A stretch of DNA of 64,000 nucleotides from Aquamicrobium zhengzhouense (GCF_016124105.1 NZ_JADGMQ010000014.1:35142-99141); one strand, 5' to 3'; shown: positions 24,959 to 35,099, counted from the first letter of the stretch. A program made the numbers and translations. The notes: a model not told the origin generated them from the letters alone.

Positions 24959-27900
24959 TTGAAGATCAGCAAGCTGCTTGTCGCCAACCGTTCTGAAATT
25001 GCTATCCGCGTTTTCCGCGCGGCAAATGAACTGGGCATCAAAACTGTTGCGATATGGGCCGAAGAAGACAAATACGCACTCCATCGATTTAAAGCCGATG
25101 AAAGTTACCCGATAGGCCGCGGACCTCATCTGCAAAAGGACCTTGGCCCCATCGAGAGCTATCTGTCGATCGACGAGGTCATCCGGGTTGCAAAGCTTTC
25201 CGGTGCAGACGCCATCCATCCCGGCTACGGGCTCCTGTCCGAGAGCCCGGAATTTGCCGAGGCATGTGCGCAAAACAACATCATCTTCATAGGGCCGCGC
25301 GCCGATACGATGCGCAAGCTTGGCAACAAGGTTGCCGCGCGTAACCTTGCCATTGAGGTCGGCGTGCCCGTGGTGCCCGCCACCGATCCGCTGCCTGACG
25401 ATATGGACGAGGTTGCGCGCTTGGCCAGCGAGATCGGCTATCCTCTGATGCTCAAGGCATCCTGGGGAGGTGGCGGACGCGGCATGCGCGCCATCCGTTC
25501 GGAGGCGGACCTTGGCCGGGAAGTCATTGAAGCCAAGCGCGAGGCGAAAGCCGCCTTCGGCAAAGACGAGGTCTATCTGGAGAAGCTGGTGGAGCGCGCG
25601 CGCCATGTCGAGGTGCAGGTTCTTGGCGACACACACGGCAATGTTGTTCATCTTTTCGAGCGCGATTGCTCGATCCAGCGGCGCAACCAGAAGGTCGTCG
25701 AGCGTGCGCCTGCCCCTTATCTCGATGACAGCCAGCGTCAGGAACTGTCCGCGTACGCACTGAAGATCGCAAGGGCCACCGATTATGTTGGCGCCGGCAC
25801 GGTCGAGTTCCTGATGGATGCAGTTACCGGCAAATTCTACTTCATCGAGGTCAATCCGCGCATCCAGGTCGAGCATACCGTCACCGAGGAGGTGACGGGC
25901 ATCGACATCGTCAAGGCGCAGATCCGCCTGCTGGAAGGTGAGGAGATCGGAACGCCGCAATCGGGTGTTCCACGGCAAGAGGAGATACGTCTTCACGGCC
26001 ATGCATTGCAGTGCCGCATCACCACCGAGGATCCGGAGCAGAATTTCATTCCGGACTATGGGCGCATCACGGCTTACCGCTCGGCTGCCGGATTTGGCAT
26101 TCGTCTTGATGGCGGCACGGCATATTCGGGCGCGATCATCACCCGCTATTACGATCCGCTATTGGTCAAGGTGACCGCCTCGGGCGGCACGCCGGAAGAA
26201 GCGCTGGCCCGGATGGACCGAGCGCTGCGAGAGTTCCGGATTCGCGGTGTGGCGACGAATTTGACCTTTCTTGAAGCCATTATCGGCCACGAGAAATTTC
26301 GCGATAACTCCTACACGACCCGCTTCATCGACACGACACCCGAGCTGTTCAGCCACGTCAAGCGGCAGGACCGCGCCACCAAGCTTCTCAACTATCTCGC
26401 CGATGTGACGGTGAACGGACACCCCGAGACACGCGGCAGGCCCAAGCCCAAGAAGGACGCGGCGCGACCGCGTGTCCCCTACATCGATGCGCCGGTTCAG
26501 GCGGGCACCAAGCAAAGGCTGGATGAGCTTGGGGCGAAAAAGTTCGCCGAATGGATGCGTGCTGAAAAGCGTGTGCTCGTCACGGATACGACGATGCGCG
26601 ATGGGCATCAGTCGCTTTTGGCAACCCGCATGCGAACATACGATATCGCACAGGTCGCGCGCGTCTACGCCAAGGCCTTGCCGCAGCTTTTCTCCCTCGA
26701 GTGCTGGGGCGGCGCGACATTCGACGTTTCGATGCGGTTTCTGACGGAAGATCCGTGGGAGCGCCTGTCGCTGGTGCGCGAAGCTGCACCGAATATCCTG
26801 CTGCAAATGCTGCTGCGGGGCGCGAACGGCGTCGGCTATACCAACTATCCCGACAATGTCGTTCGCCACTTTGTCCGTCAGGCTGCTACCGGCGGAATCG
26901 ATCTTTTTCGCGTCTTCGACTGCCTCAACTGGGTCGAGAACATGCGTGTCGCGATGGACGCGGTGATCGAAGAGGGCAAGCTGTGCGAAGCTGCGATCTG
27001 CTACACTGGTGACATCCGCGACCCCAGCCGGGCAAAGTATGATCTAGCCTATTATGTCGCTCTGGCGCGGGAGTTGGAGCGGGCAGGCGCCCATATCATT
27101 GCGGTTAAGGATATGGCGGGGCTGCTGAAGCCGGCGGCTGCCAAGGTACTCTTCAAGGCGCTGCGCGAGGCGACCGATCTGCCGCTTCATTTCCACACGC
27201 ACGACACGTCGGGCATATCGGCAGCGACGGTTCTTGCCGCTGTGGAAGCTGGCGTTGATGTGGTGGATGCGGCGATGGATGCCTTTTCCGGCGGGACATC
27301 GCAGCCCTGCCTTGGCTCGATCGTAGAGGCGCTCAAGGGGGATGAACGAGACACAGGCCTCGACCCGGAATGGATTCGCCGCATCTCGTTTTATTGGGAA
27401 GCGGTGCGAAACCAATATGCCGCGTTCGAGAGCGACCTGAAGGGCCCTGCTTCCGAAGTCTATCTGCACGAAATGCCGGGTGGCCAGTTCACCAACTTGA
27501 AGGAGCAGGCGCGATCGCTCGGGCTTGAGACGCGCTGGCATGAAGTTGCGCGTGCATATCATGACGCGAACCTGATGTTCGGCGATATCGTCAAGGTGAC
27601 GCCGTCATCCAAGGTGGTCGGCGATATGGCTTTGATGATGGTGAGCCAGGAGCTTTCCGTCGAGGATGTGATGAACCCTGATCGCGACATCGCATTTCCG
27701 GATTCTGTCGTCTCCATGCTGCGCGGCGATCTCGGCCAATCCCCGGGCGGCTGGCCACAGGCGTTGCAGAAGAAGGCACTGAAAGGGGAAGCACCGATCA
27801 CGGCTCGCCCCGGCTCGCTACTGCCGGACGCTGATCTTGATGCCGAGCGAAAGCAGATCGAGGGCAAGATCGAACGGGGGCTAAGCGAGGCGGAATTCGC

Positions 27901-28417
27901 ATCCTATCTGATGTATCCGAAGGTCTTTACCGACTTTGCGGCCGCGCAGGCGGAATACGGCCCCGTCAGCGTTCTTCCGACACCATCCTACTTCTACGGC
28001 ATGGAGCCGGAGGAGGAGATCTACGTGGATCTGGAGCAGGGCAAGACGCTGGTCGTCCGCTGTCTGGCGCTCGGTGAGACGGACGATCAGGGCATGGTGA
28101 CCGTCTTCTTCGAACTCAACGGTCAGCCGCGGCGGGTCAAGGTGCCAAACCGCAAGGGCGGGGCAAGCGCAGTCAAGGCAAGGCGCAAAGCGGAACCTGG
28201 CAACACCGCACATATTGGCGCGCCGATGCCTGGCGTCGTCTCGACCGTTGCCGTCGCCTCCGGCCAGCGCGTCAAGGCCGGTGACGTGCTCCTGTCCATC
28301 GAAGCGATGAAGATGGAGACGGCTTTGCATGCCGAGCGAGACGGCGAAGTGGCAGAAGTGCTCGTCCGGACCGGCGAGCAGATCGACGCCAAGGATTTGC
28401 TGGTCGTCTACGCCTAG
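24959..28417 (+). CDS. pyc: Pyruvate carboxylase
   Basis: Biotin enzyme of 1152 aa making oxaloacetate from pyruvate, bicarbonate and ATP. Domains: biotin carboxylase 1-460 (KASWGGGGRGMR ATP-grasp loop, YFIEVNPRIQVEHTVTEE); carboxyltransferase about 535-810 (DTTMRDGHQSLLATR, and metal-site H-x-H in LHFHTHDTSG); allosteric/PYC_OADA region; biotinyl domain about 1080-1152 with EAMKMET carrying the biotinyl lysine. The start is a TTG at 24959, preceded by CAGGAGTGC; no in-frame ATG precedes it and the protein begins exactly as family members do (KISKLLVANRSEIAIRVFRA). Single-gene unit ending three bases from a convergent gene. Confidence 0.96.
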   Translation: MKISKLLVANRSEIAIRVFRAANELGIKTVAIWAEEDKYALHRFKADESYPIGRGPHLQKDLGPIESYLSIDEVIRVAKLSGADAIHPGYGLLSESPEFAEACAQNNIIFIGPRADTMRKLGNKVAARNLAIEVGVPVVPATDPLPDDMDEVARLASEIGYPLMLKASWGGGGRGMRAIRSEADLGREVIEAKREAKAAFGKDEVYLEKLVERARHVEVQVLGDTHGNVVHLFERDCSIQRRNQKVVERAPAPYLDDSQRQELSAYALKIARATDYVGAGTVEFLMDAVTGKFYFIEVNPRIQVEHTVTEEVTGIDIVKAQIRLLEGEEIGTPQSGVPRQEEIRLHGHALQCRITTEDPEQNFIPDYGRITAYRSAAGFGIRLDGGTAYSGAIITRYYDPLLVKVTASGGTPEEALARMDRALREFRIRGVATNLTFLEAIIGHEKFRDNSYTTRFIDTTPELFSHVKRQDRATKLLNYLADVTVNGHPETRGRPKPKKDAARPRVPYIDAPVQAGTKQRLDELGAKKFAEWMRAEKRVLVTDTTMRDGHQSLLATRMRTYDIAQVARVYAKALPQLFSLECWGGATFDVSMRFLTEDPWERLSLVREAAPNILLQMLLRGANGVGYTNYPDNVVRHFVRQAATGGIDLFRVFDCLNWVENMRVAMDAVIEEGKLCEAAICYTGDIRDPSRAKYDLAYYVALARELERAGAHIIAVKDMAGLLKPAAAKVLFKALREATDLPLHFHTHDTSGISAATVLAAVEAGVDVVDAAMDAFSGGTSQPCLGSIVEALKGDERDTGLDPEWIRRISFYWEAVRNQYAAFESDLKGPASEVYLHEMPGGQFTNLKEQARSLGLETRWHEVARAYHDANLMFGDIVKVTPSSKVVGDMALMMVSQELSVEDVMNPDRDIAFPDSVVSMLRGDLGQSPGGWPQALQKKALKGEAPITARPGSLLPDADLDAERKQIEGKIERGLSEAEFASYLMYPKVFTDFAAAQAEYGPVSVLPTPSYFYGMEPEEEIYVDLEQGKTLVVRCLALGETDDQGMVTVFFELNGQPRRVKVPNRKGGASAVKARRKAEPGNTAHIGAPMPGVVSTVAVASGQRVKAGDVLLSIEAMKMETALHAERDGEVAEVLVRTGEQIDAKDLLVVYA

Positions 28418-28420
28418 CCC

Positions 28421-29110
28421 TTAACGATAGTCGACGAAGCTCTTGTAGATGTAGCCTCGTCGGCCATCGAAGCTGACTGCGCACCAGCTGGCGCAGTCGG
28501 TCTCGGCTTCAATCTCAGCTCGTGCCGGCACGATCGCAAGGACTTCAGCCTCGTCGCTGGGGCCGGCACGCATATTCACGGATTGCGACGCGGTCGCAGC
28601 CCGAAAACCGGCCGCCCCGATCGGTTGCGGGGCCTCGACGTCGCCCTTCTCTTCCAGCTGCATCCGCTCCAATTGTTCGATCTCGTCCTCGGTCTCGGCA
28701 ATCGGAACTGCTGGCATGAAGACTGTCTCGGAAGGAACGGCCTGCAGGATGGAGCCGGTCTCGCGGGGATCGGCGACTTGAAGCTGGATCGCGGTTTCGA
28801 TCGCCGCGTCAGGTTCTGCAACTTGCACTGCCCCCACCTGCGGATCCGCAACATTCTCGGTTGCCGTGGTCGTGATCTCTGCTTGCGGCGGTGGCGCTGG
28901 CGTTGCCTCGACAATGGCTACATCGCCGGCAAAGGCGCGAAACAGAAAGAACATCGCCACGGCGCCGACGAGTGTTACCGCGATGGGGGCAGCAGCCGGG
29001 GGAAGGTCCTGAATGAGAATCTCGGACCGGCGACGTCGCCTCCCATCAGAACTTAACGGGGCAAGGAAAGGTTCGGTCTGTGGGCTTTTTCGCCAGGATG
29101 ATTTTTCCAC
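28421..29110 (-). CDS. Membrane-anchored SH3-domain protein
   Basis: 229 aa. N-terminal cytoplasmic part with an Arg-rich stretch (DGRRRRRSE), one transmembrane helix at about residues 41-60 (APIAVTLVGAVAMFFLFRAFAG), a long Ala/Glu/Pro/Gln-rich periplasmic linker, then a bacterial SH3 domain at about 168-229 (QSVNMRAGPSDEAEVLAIVPARAEIEAETDCASWCAVSFDGRRGYIYKSFVDY). Such SH3 domains often bind peptidoglycan; the target here is unknown. Start is GTG with GGAG seven bases upstream. Convergent with pyc with three bases between the stop codons. Confidence 0.82.
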   Translation of the reverse strand: MEKSSWRKSPQTEPFLAPLSSDGRRRRRSEILIQDLPPAAAPIAVTLVGAVAMFFLFRAFAGDVAIVEATPAPPPQAEITTTATENVADPQVGAVQVAEPDAAIETAIQLQVADPRETGSILQAVPSETVFMPAVPIAETEDEIEQLERMQLEEKGDVEAPQPIGAAGFRAATASQSVNMRAGPSDEAEVLAIVPARAEIEAETDCASWCAVSFDGRRGYIYKSFVDYR

Positions 29111-29251
29111 GAGGAAACTCCGGTGCGACGCGAACTGCTACGCTGCGCAAATCTTGATGGAAATCCATGGAATGGGAATGTGGCCTCGTTTCGTCACCAA
29201 TGTGGCATCGAGAAAATGTAACACCGAAATCTGTATCACCACGCTCGGCGA

Positions 29252-29280
29252 TTGACGGGGCGTTTAACCGATTTAGATTG
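29252..29280 (+). promoter_or_regulatory. Candidate promoter of the MFS gene
   Basis: TTGACG at 29252-29257, 17-base spacer, AGATTG at 29275-29280. The TTG of this -35 element could be mistaken for a start codon of the following gene. Confidence 0.45.
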
Positions 29281-29311
29281 CCTCGTGCTTCCTCCAGGGA
29301 TCTTCAGTGAA

Positions 29312-30481
29312 ATGAGCCCAGAAAGACAAGCCGCTCGCCTCGGACGTTGGGCGGTTGCTTCCATGTTCTTCGCCAACGGTTTCGTCACCGGCAGCTGGGC
29401 TCCTCAAGTGCCGCTGCTGTTGTCGCGATTTGATATCGCCGAAACGATTGTCGGTCTGTTGATCCTCATATTTGGACTCGGTGCGCTGGTCGCGATGCCC
29501 ACATGCGGCTGGCTGATGAGCCGATACGGTTCAAAGTCTGTACTACGCGGTTTCGGCGCAGTTCTCGGTATTGTGCTGCCCGCCGTGGCGCTGGCACCTA
29601 ACCTCTATCTTGTTATCCCGGCCATCTTCGCGCTTGGAGGCGTGGTCGGGGGGATGGACGTTGCCATGAACACCAATGCGGTGGAGACGGAGCGACAATT
29701 GGGACGAGCGATCATGTCCTCGTCGCATGGCTTCTGGAGTCTTGGCGGGTTTGCTGGCAGTGCAACGGGCGGATTGCTGATCCAGGGCACCGGCCATGTG
29801 ACACAGTCGATCATCGTTGGCGCCGTGGCGTATCTGATGGTGTTTGCCGTCTGGCGCTGGCTGATCGGAGCGCCGGTCGAGACCTCCTCTACTCGCCGCG
29901 AGCGGTTCCGTTTCCCGCGGGATCCGCTGATCTATCTCATCGGCATCATCGCCTTGTTCTGCATGATCCCCGAAGGATCGGTGCTGGAATGGGGTGCAGT
30001 ACATCTTCAGCGCAGCCTTGGTGCCGACATCGGCGTTGCCGGCTTCGCCTTCGCAGGCTTTGCTGTGACCATGGCCGTGATGCGCTTCATGGGGGACGGG
30101 ATCCGCAACCGCTTTGGCGCGGTCAGGACGCTGCGCGTGTCGGCTCTGATTGCCGCAGCCGGGATGTTGATGGCAGGTCTGGCTTCGACGCCTCTGTGGG
30201 CGATAGCCGCCTTTGCCCTCGCTGGGATTGGAGTTGCCAACATGGTGCCGATAGCCTTCTCGGCAGCTGGGAATCACCAAGGCATAGCTTCGGCCACGGC
30301 TGTCAGTGTCGTTACCACGATGGGGTATTCCGGAATGCTGGTGGCCCCGTCCGCCATCGGCTTTATCGGAGAGAGGGTCGGCTTCGCCGTAGTCTTTGTG
30401 GCGCTGTCAGGTTTTTTGTTGGCCGTCAGTGCGATGGCGGGATCTGTGCGGCGTGCCGACTTTAACGCAAACGCAGGTTAG
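29312..30481 (+). CDS. MFS transporter, YbjJ-like
   Basis: Major facilitator of about 389 aa with about 12 hydrophobic helices. Visible features are the first helix WAVASMFFANGFVTGSWAPQVPLLLSRF, the motif after TM2 (GWLMSRYGSKSVLR) and the mid-protein GSVLEWGAVHLQRSLGADIGVAGFAFAGF typical of YbjJ-type members. I chose the ATG at 29312 (MSPERQAARLG) since the upstream TTG at 29252 falls in a likely -35 box. The substrate is unknown. Transcribed alone, divergent from the SH3 gene. Confidence 0.85.
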   Translation: MSPERQAARLGRWAVASMFFANGFVTGSWAPQVPLLLSRFDIAETIVGLLILIFGLGALVAMPTCGWLMSRYGSKSVLRGFGAVLGIVLPAVALAPNLYLVIPAIFALGGVVGGMDVAMNTNAVETERQLGRAIMSSSHGFWSLGGFAGSATGGLLIQGTGHVTQSIIVGAVAYLMVFAVWRWLIGAPVETSSTRRERFRFPRDPLIYLIGIIALFCMIPEGSVLEWGAVHLQRSLGADIGVAGFAFAGFAVTMAVMRFMGDGIRNRFGAVRTLRVSALIAAAGMLMAGLASTPLWAIAAFALAGIGVANMVPIAFSAAGNHQGIASATAVSVVTTMGYSGMLVAPSAIGFIGERVGFAVVFVALSGFLLAVSAMAGSVRRADFNANAG

Positions 30482-30493
30482 GTTGAACCGGAC

Positions 30494-30526
30494 AAGGAAG
30501 AAGCTGGCATCGGTCGCTTCTTCCTT
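30494..30526. terminator. Hairpin terminator after the MFS gene
   Basis: Perfect 11-bp stem AAGGAAGAAGC/GCTTCTTCCTT with an 11-base loop, just after the MFS stop and before the convergent DUF3309 gene. No long T-run, so termination is probable rather than certain. Confidence 0.55.
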
Positions 30527-30543
30527 ACCGGCGGCGATAATTA

Positions 30544-30702
30544 TTAAATCCGTCCCATCAGGACGAGAATCAGGACAATTACGAGGACCACACCAAGAAT
30601 TCCGGACGGTCCGTATCCCCATCCGCGTGAATGCGGCCAGGCCGGAAACGCGCCCAAAAGTATCAGGATGAGGATGATGATAAGAATTGTACCCAAGGTC
30701 AT
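30544..30702 (-). CDS. DUF3309 small membrane peptide (52 aa)
   Basis: Reverse-strand reading gives MTLGTILIIILILILLGAFP, then AWPHSRGWGYGPSGILG and a second hydrophobic stretch ending LILVLMGRI. This two-helix pattern with central W-P-x-S-R-G-W-G-Y-G-P-S-G is the hallmark of DUF3309, a family of unknown function common in proteobacteria. RBS GAGAGGG lies about seven bases upstream. It stands alone between the MFS gene and the efflux operon. Confidence 0.9.
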   Translation of the reverse strand: MTLGTILIIILILILLGAFPAWPHSRGWGYGPSGILGVVLVIVLILVLMGRI

Positions 30703-30787
30703 CTTGTCGCCCTCTCGCTAAGTCACGCCTGAACAATGTTGGCGTCACAAAAACGTTCCATATGAAACAGTTCGAGGTGAACGCGCT

Positions 30788-33700
30788 CTATTCGGCGGCC
30801 TTGCTATAGGCGGGAAACTTCACGTCGTCGGGTTTCTCAGCTTTCTCGCTGGTCTTCTTTCGCCGGAAAATGCGCGACAGGAGGCTCTGCCTTTTGCCCT
30901 CCCGTGCCGCATCTTCGGAGGTGAAGATCATCAATGCGGATGGGGTCACGATCAGGGTGAGGATGGTCGCGAAGGTCAGGCCGTAGACGATCGCTGATGA
31001 AAGCGAAATCCACCATTGCGTCGAGGGGGCGTTGATCGTGGTCTCGTGGTGGAAAAGCTCCAACCCCAAACCGAGCGCGATCGGCAGGACGCCCAATATC
31101 GCGGCCGCAGCCGTCAGAACCACCGGCCGCGCGCGCTCCCGGCAGGTCTGGAGCACGGCGTCCACCTTGCTCCAGCCTTCGTGGCGCAAGCGATCATATG
31201 TGTCGATCAGCACGATGTTGTTGTTCACCACGACGCCCGCCAGCGCGATCACGCCGATGCCGGACATGATGATGCCGAAGGCCTGCCCGGTGATCAGAAG
31301 ACCGAGGAATACCCCGATCGTCGCCATCACCACCGTCATCAGCACCAGGAACACGCTGGTGAACTTGTTGAACTGGGCAAGAAGCACGATGAAGATCAGG
31401 AAGACAGCAGCGCCGAAAGCCTTCGACAGGAATGCACTCGCTTCGTCGCTCTCTTCGCTCGACCCGGCGAGTTTCCACTTGGCGTTGCCAAGATCCATCT
31501 CGCCAACCGCTTTCGCGACCTCCGCCTGAACGGACGCCGTCTGGAAGCCATTGGCGACATTTGCCTGGATGACGATGGTGCGCTCCCCGTCTATCCGGTT
31601 GAGGATACCCGTACGGGGCTCGGCCTTGCGCGAAACGAAGTTGGAAATCGGTACCGATCCTTGCGCTGTTTCAATCCGCAACTGATCGAGCGTTGAAAGG
31701 GTGCGGCGGTCTTCGGGCAAGCGCAGCCGGATGTCGACGGCGTCATCAGCACCGGCCGGGCGGTAATCCGTCAGTTTGAGGCCGGTCGTGACAAGCTGCA
31801 CCGCTGTACCGACCGCAATCGGGCTGATGCCATACTGGGACGCCTTGGTGCGGTCGACGGACAACGCCCAGTCGACGCCGGGGGGCGGCAAGCCATCGGC
31901 AATGTCGATCACGCCCGGAACCTCCGCAATGCGCGCAGCCACGCGTCTGGCCTGTTCATCAAGCCCGGTCGGATCGGTGGCGGAGACGCGAATCTGGATC
32001 GGCTTTCCGGTCGGCGGCCCCGCATCCGGCACCCGGACTTCAACGTCCACGCCGGGAATTCCGGCCATGACGACGCGCAACTCATCGAGAATTTCGTTGG
32101 CAGGTTTGCGCTCGCGCCAGTCGACGAATTCGTACTGGATGATGCCGACGACGTCCTCGGCAACATCCTGTCCGCCGCCGCGGCTCTGTCCAACGCTGGT
32201 GTAGACGGACTTCACGCCCGGCCAGCCGAGGAGGCGCTCCTCAGCGATACGGGTTGCGGTGTCCATCTCGGCAAGGGACAGGTTGCCACGCGCATGGACG
32301 TAGAGGAGGCCATAGTCGGGTTCGACATTCGGGAAGAATTCGACGCCAGCCCCGTAGTGGGAATAGCTGTACATGACGCCGCCCAACAGGAGGATAGCAC
32401 CCAGCATCACAGTCTTTGGGTAGGTGACCGCCTTCTTGACGATGCTCATGTAAAGGCCGTCGCGTCGTTCCTCTTCCGGAATGACATGAGTGTGGGCAAA
32501 TTTGGCGCCGATAGCAGGCGTGAACACGAGCGCGAACAGCATCGACGCTGCCAGCGTCACAATCAGCGTGATCGGCATGTACATCATGAAATTGCCGACG
32601 ATGCCGGGCCAGAACAGAAGTGGTGAGAACGCCGCAATGCGTGTCAGGGTTGCTGCAGCAACTGGTCCTGCCATGCGCTTTGCTGCGAGTTCGAAAGCCT
32701 CCTCGCGGGGCATTCCTTCGGACATGCGCCTTTCGGCGAATTCGACCACGATGATCGCGTCATCAACCAGCATTCCGACCGCAAGGATCAGACTGAACAG
32801 CACAATCATGTTGATCGTGAAGCCCATCAGCGAGAGCAACAAAATGCCGATGAGGAACGATGACGGGATTGCAAGGCCGATGATCAGCGATGAGCGTCCC
32901 GACAGCGCGTAAAGGATCACGATAAAAACGAGGATCACGGCGATGAGAACATGGTTCTGCAATTCGCCCAGAAGCTGATTGATGAAGGTAGACTTGTCCT
33001 GTGTGTAGGTGACGTGCATCCCCTCAGGCAGGTTTTTCTGGAAGCTGTCTGCCAGAGCCTTCACCTCATCGACCGTCTCGACAAGATTGGAGCCGATCCT
33101 TTTCTTCACCTCGATCGCGATGGCGGGCCTGCCATTGATACGGCTGATCGTTTCGGCATCCTTATGGCTGGAGCGGATCGTTGCGAGGTCCTGCGCCCGG
33201 ACAATGGCGTTGGGCCCGGCGACAACCGGAAGATTGGCGACATCCTCGACAGACTCGATCAGGGCCGGCACCTTGACGGAGTACCGTCCCTCCGACCCCT
33301 CTATCGCGCCGGCCGCAACAAGGCTGTTTGAGGCGCCGACGCCCTGGATCAACTGGTCGAGCCGAAGCCCATAGGATGACAGTTTCATCGGATCGATGAT
33401 AACCTCGACGAGATCATCGCGCGCGCCTTTCAGCACGGCCTCCAGAACCCCTGGAACCTCCTCGATCCTGTCGCGCAGTTCACGTGCCGCACGGGTCAGC
33501 GTCCGTTCCGGTACGTCCCCGGACAAGGTGACAACCAGAACCGGAAATTCGGAAATGTTGACCTCGTGGACGCTCGGCTCTTCAGCTCCTTGCGGAATGT
33601 CGCGCCTTGCGTCCGAAACCTTGCTCCTTGTGTCATCAAGAGCGGTCTTCAGATCGGTCGATGGATCGAATTCGAGCAGAACAAAGCCGCCACCCTCATA

Positions 33701-33952
33701 GGCGGAAGAGCGCATCTCCTTGACGCCCTTGATCGTCTTCAGCTTGGTTTCGACTGGCCGCAGAAGCAGGCGCTCCGAGTCTTCCGGGGAGATCCCCTGA
33801 TAGACAAGGCTCACATAGATGATCGGGATAGGAACGTCCGGCTCGGCTTCCTTTGGGATGTTCACATAGGCAAGTGCGCCCGCGATCATAAGGAAAACGA
33901 GGGTCGTAAGCGTCAGCCGCGAATTGCGGATCGCCAGTTTTACTATGTCCAT
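30788..33952 (-). CDS. RND efflux transporter permease
   Basis: Resistance-nodulation-division inner-membrane pump of 1054 aa, AcrB/MdtB type. N-terminal helix (SRLTLTTLVFLMIAGALAYVNIPKEAEPDVPIPIIYVSLVYQGISPEDSERLLLRPVE), two large periplasmic loops, and the TM4 motif GMLVDDAIIVVEFAERRMSEG with the Asp pair for proton relay. Second half: GVIALAGVVVNNNIVLIDTYDRLRHEG. C-terminal tail is basic and cytoplasmic. It follows its membrane-fusion partner by 10 bases. Substrate unknown; no outer-membrane channel or regulator is adjacent. Confidence 0.93.
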   Translation of the reverse strand: MDIVKLAIRNSRLTLTTLVFLMIAGALAYVNIPKEAEPDVPIPIIYVSLVYQGISPEDSERLLLRPVETKLKTIKGVKEMRSSAYEGGGFVLLEFDPSTDLKTALDDTRSKVSDARRDIPQGAEEPSVHEVNISEFPVLVVTLSGDVPERTLTRAARELRDRIEEVPGVLEAVLKGARDDLVEVIIDPMKLSSYGLRLDQLIQGVGASNSLVAAGAIEGSEGRYSVKVPALIESVEDVANLPVVAGPNAIVRAQDLATIRSSHKDAETISRINGRPAIAIEVKKRIGSNLVETVDEVKALADSFQKNLPEGMHVTYTQDKSTFINQLLGELQNHVLIAVILVFIVILYALSGRSSLIIGLAIPSSFLIGILLLSLMGFTINMIVLFSLILAVGMLVDDAIIVVEFAERRMSEGMPREEAFELAAKRMAGPVAAATLTRIAAFSPLLFWPGIVGNFMMYMPITLIVTLAASMLFALVFTPAIGAKFAHTHVIPEEERRDGLYMSIVKKAVTYPKTVMLGAILLLGGVMYSYSHYGAGVEFFPNVEPDYGLLYVHARGNLSLAEMDTATRIAEERLLGWPGVKSVYTSVGQSRGGGQDVAEDVVGIIQYEFVDWRERKPANEILDELRVVMAGIPGVDVEVRVPDAGPPTGKPIQIRVSATDPTGLDEQARRVAARIAEVPGVIDIADGLPPPGVDWALSVDRTKASQYGISPIAVGTAVQLVTTGLKLTDYRPAGADDAVDIRLRLPEDRRTLSTLDQLRIETAQGSVPISNFVSRKAEPRTGILNRIDGERTIVIQANVANGFQTASVQAEVAKAVGEMDLGNAKWKLAGSSEESDEASAFLSKAFGAAVFLIFIVLLAQFNKFTSVFLVLMTVVMATIGVFLGLLITGQAFGIIMSGIGVIALAGVVVNNNIVLIDTYDRLRHEGWSKVDAVLQTCRERARPVVLTAAAAILGVLPIALGLGLELFHHETTINAPSTQWWISLSSAIVYGLTFATILTLIVTPSALMIFTSEDAAREGKRQSLLSRIFRRKKTSEKAEKPDDVKFPAYSKAAE

Positions 33953-33962
33953 GACCGACCCC

Positions 33963-35099
33963 TTAAAGGGCTCCGCCAGCCGTCACCTCGACCAGCTTCT
34001 TTATTGTTTCCGGGTCTGCGTCGACCGGATTCACCACGTCGCCTTCGGAGATCATCTCCTGTCCGGCGACAATGATGCGCACGTCGTTCGGGATTCCGCC
34101 AAGGACAAGGCCGCGCGGTGTGTCGTCAACCAGGTCAATCGGGAAGAACACCACCTCGTTGGCGCCATCAACTGCGCGGATGCCGAGGTCGCCTTCGGCG
34201 CTGAGTGTCACGACGGACCGAGGCAGAAGCGTGGATGGGACGGGATCTGCCCGCAAGGTGATCTCGGCGGTCATCCCCGCAGGGATGTTTCCCTCCGGAT
34301 TGGCGATTGCGACTTCCACCCGGAAGGTGCGGGTTGTGGTCGTTGCATCACGGCTCACATGGCGAAGTTCGCCTTCGACTTCCATCCCGTTGACCAGGCG
34401 CACTTCAGCCTTGTCGCCTGGAGCCACAAAGCCCAGATCACGTTCTGAGACCTCGCCGCGGGCAAGGATCGGGTCGAGGTTGAGGATCGTGGCGACAGGC
34501 GCGCCCGGCTGGACGGCAGTGCCAAGTTCAACGTCGATCTTGTCGATCGTGCCGCTGAACGGGGCGCGCAGAATGTTGCGGTTCAGCTCGGCCTCTGCCG
34601 CCTCGAGCTGCGAGCGCGCGGCTGCAACTGCGGTGGTGGCGCTGTCGAGCTGCTGTTTCGAGATGCTTCCCTGGCGGGCAAGCTTCTGTGCGGCATCCAG
34701 TTCGGTCTGTCGCTGGGCAAGGGTCTGACGCGCGGATTCCACCGCGGCTTCCTTGCCTTCTGCTTCGAGCTTCATGATGACATCGTTGCGCTCGACGACG
34801 GTGCCCAGCTTGATCGGCAATTCCTCGATCACCCCGGCAGCCCTCGCAGCGAGCACAGCCCGCTGATCGGCGTCGGTATATCCCGACATGCGGATGGCGC
34901 GGGAATGCTCTATCTGCACCGGCTTGATCACGCCAACGGTACGCAGCGGGCTGGTTTCTGCACCTGGTGCCGATGGTGCGGCTGTTGCCGCTTCACTGGC
35001 GGCGCTGCCGACCGACGAGAACTCTCCGGTGGCTACCCAAGCCACCGTTGCAAGAAGCACGGCCACCGCCGCGATCTTGTGAAATTTGATCTTGGGCAT
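33963..35099 (-). CDS. RND efflux membrane-fusion protein (HlyD/AcrA family)
   Basis: Periplasmic adaptor, 378 aa, with an N-terminal membrane anchor (FHKIAAVAVLLATVAWVATGEF), a biotinyl-lipoyl-like half (GVIEELPIKLGTVVERNDVIMKLEAEG), a coiled-coil hairpin (about residues 115-180: AVESARQTLAQRQTELDAAQKLARQGSISKQQLDSATTAVAAARSQLEAAEAEL), the second lipoyl half (APFSGTIDKIDVELGTAVQPGAPVATILNL) and beta-barrel domains. It lacks the lipobox cysteine of AcrA. First gene of the two-gene efflux operon. Confidence 0.93.
   Translation of the reverse strand: MPKIKFHKIAAVAVLLATVAWVATGEFSSVGSAASEAATAAPSAPGAETSPLRTVGVIKPVQIEHSRAIRMSGYTDADQRAVLAARAAGVIEELPIKLGTVVERNDVIMKLEAEGKEAAVESARQTLAQRQTELDAAQKLARQGSISKQQLDSATTAVAAARSQLEAAEAELNRNILRAPFSGTIDKIDVELGTAVQPGAPVATILNLDPILARGEVSERDLGFVAPGDKAEVRLVNGMEVEGELRHVSRDATTTTRTFRVEVAIANPEGNIPAGMTAEITLRADPVPSTLLPRSVVTLSAEGDLGIRAVDGANEVVFFPIDLVDDTPRGLVLGGIPNDVRIIVAGQEMISEGDVVNPVDADPETIKKLVEVTAGGAL

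Noticed and set aside
29252..29311. TTG at 29252 as start of the MFS transporter
   Set aside because: The TTG is part of a likely -35 box with a spaced -10, and the 20 extra residues are not like an MFS N-terminus; ATG 29312 fits better.
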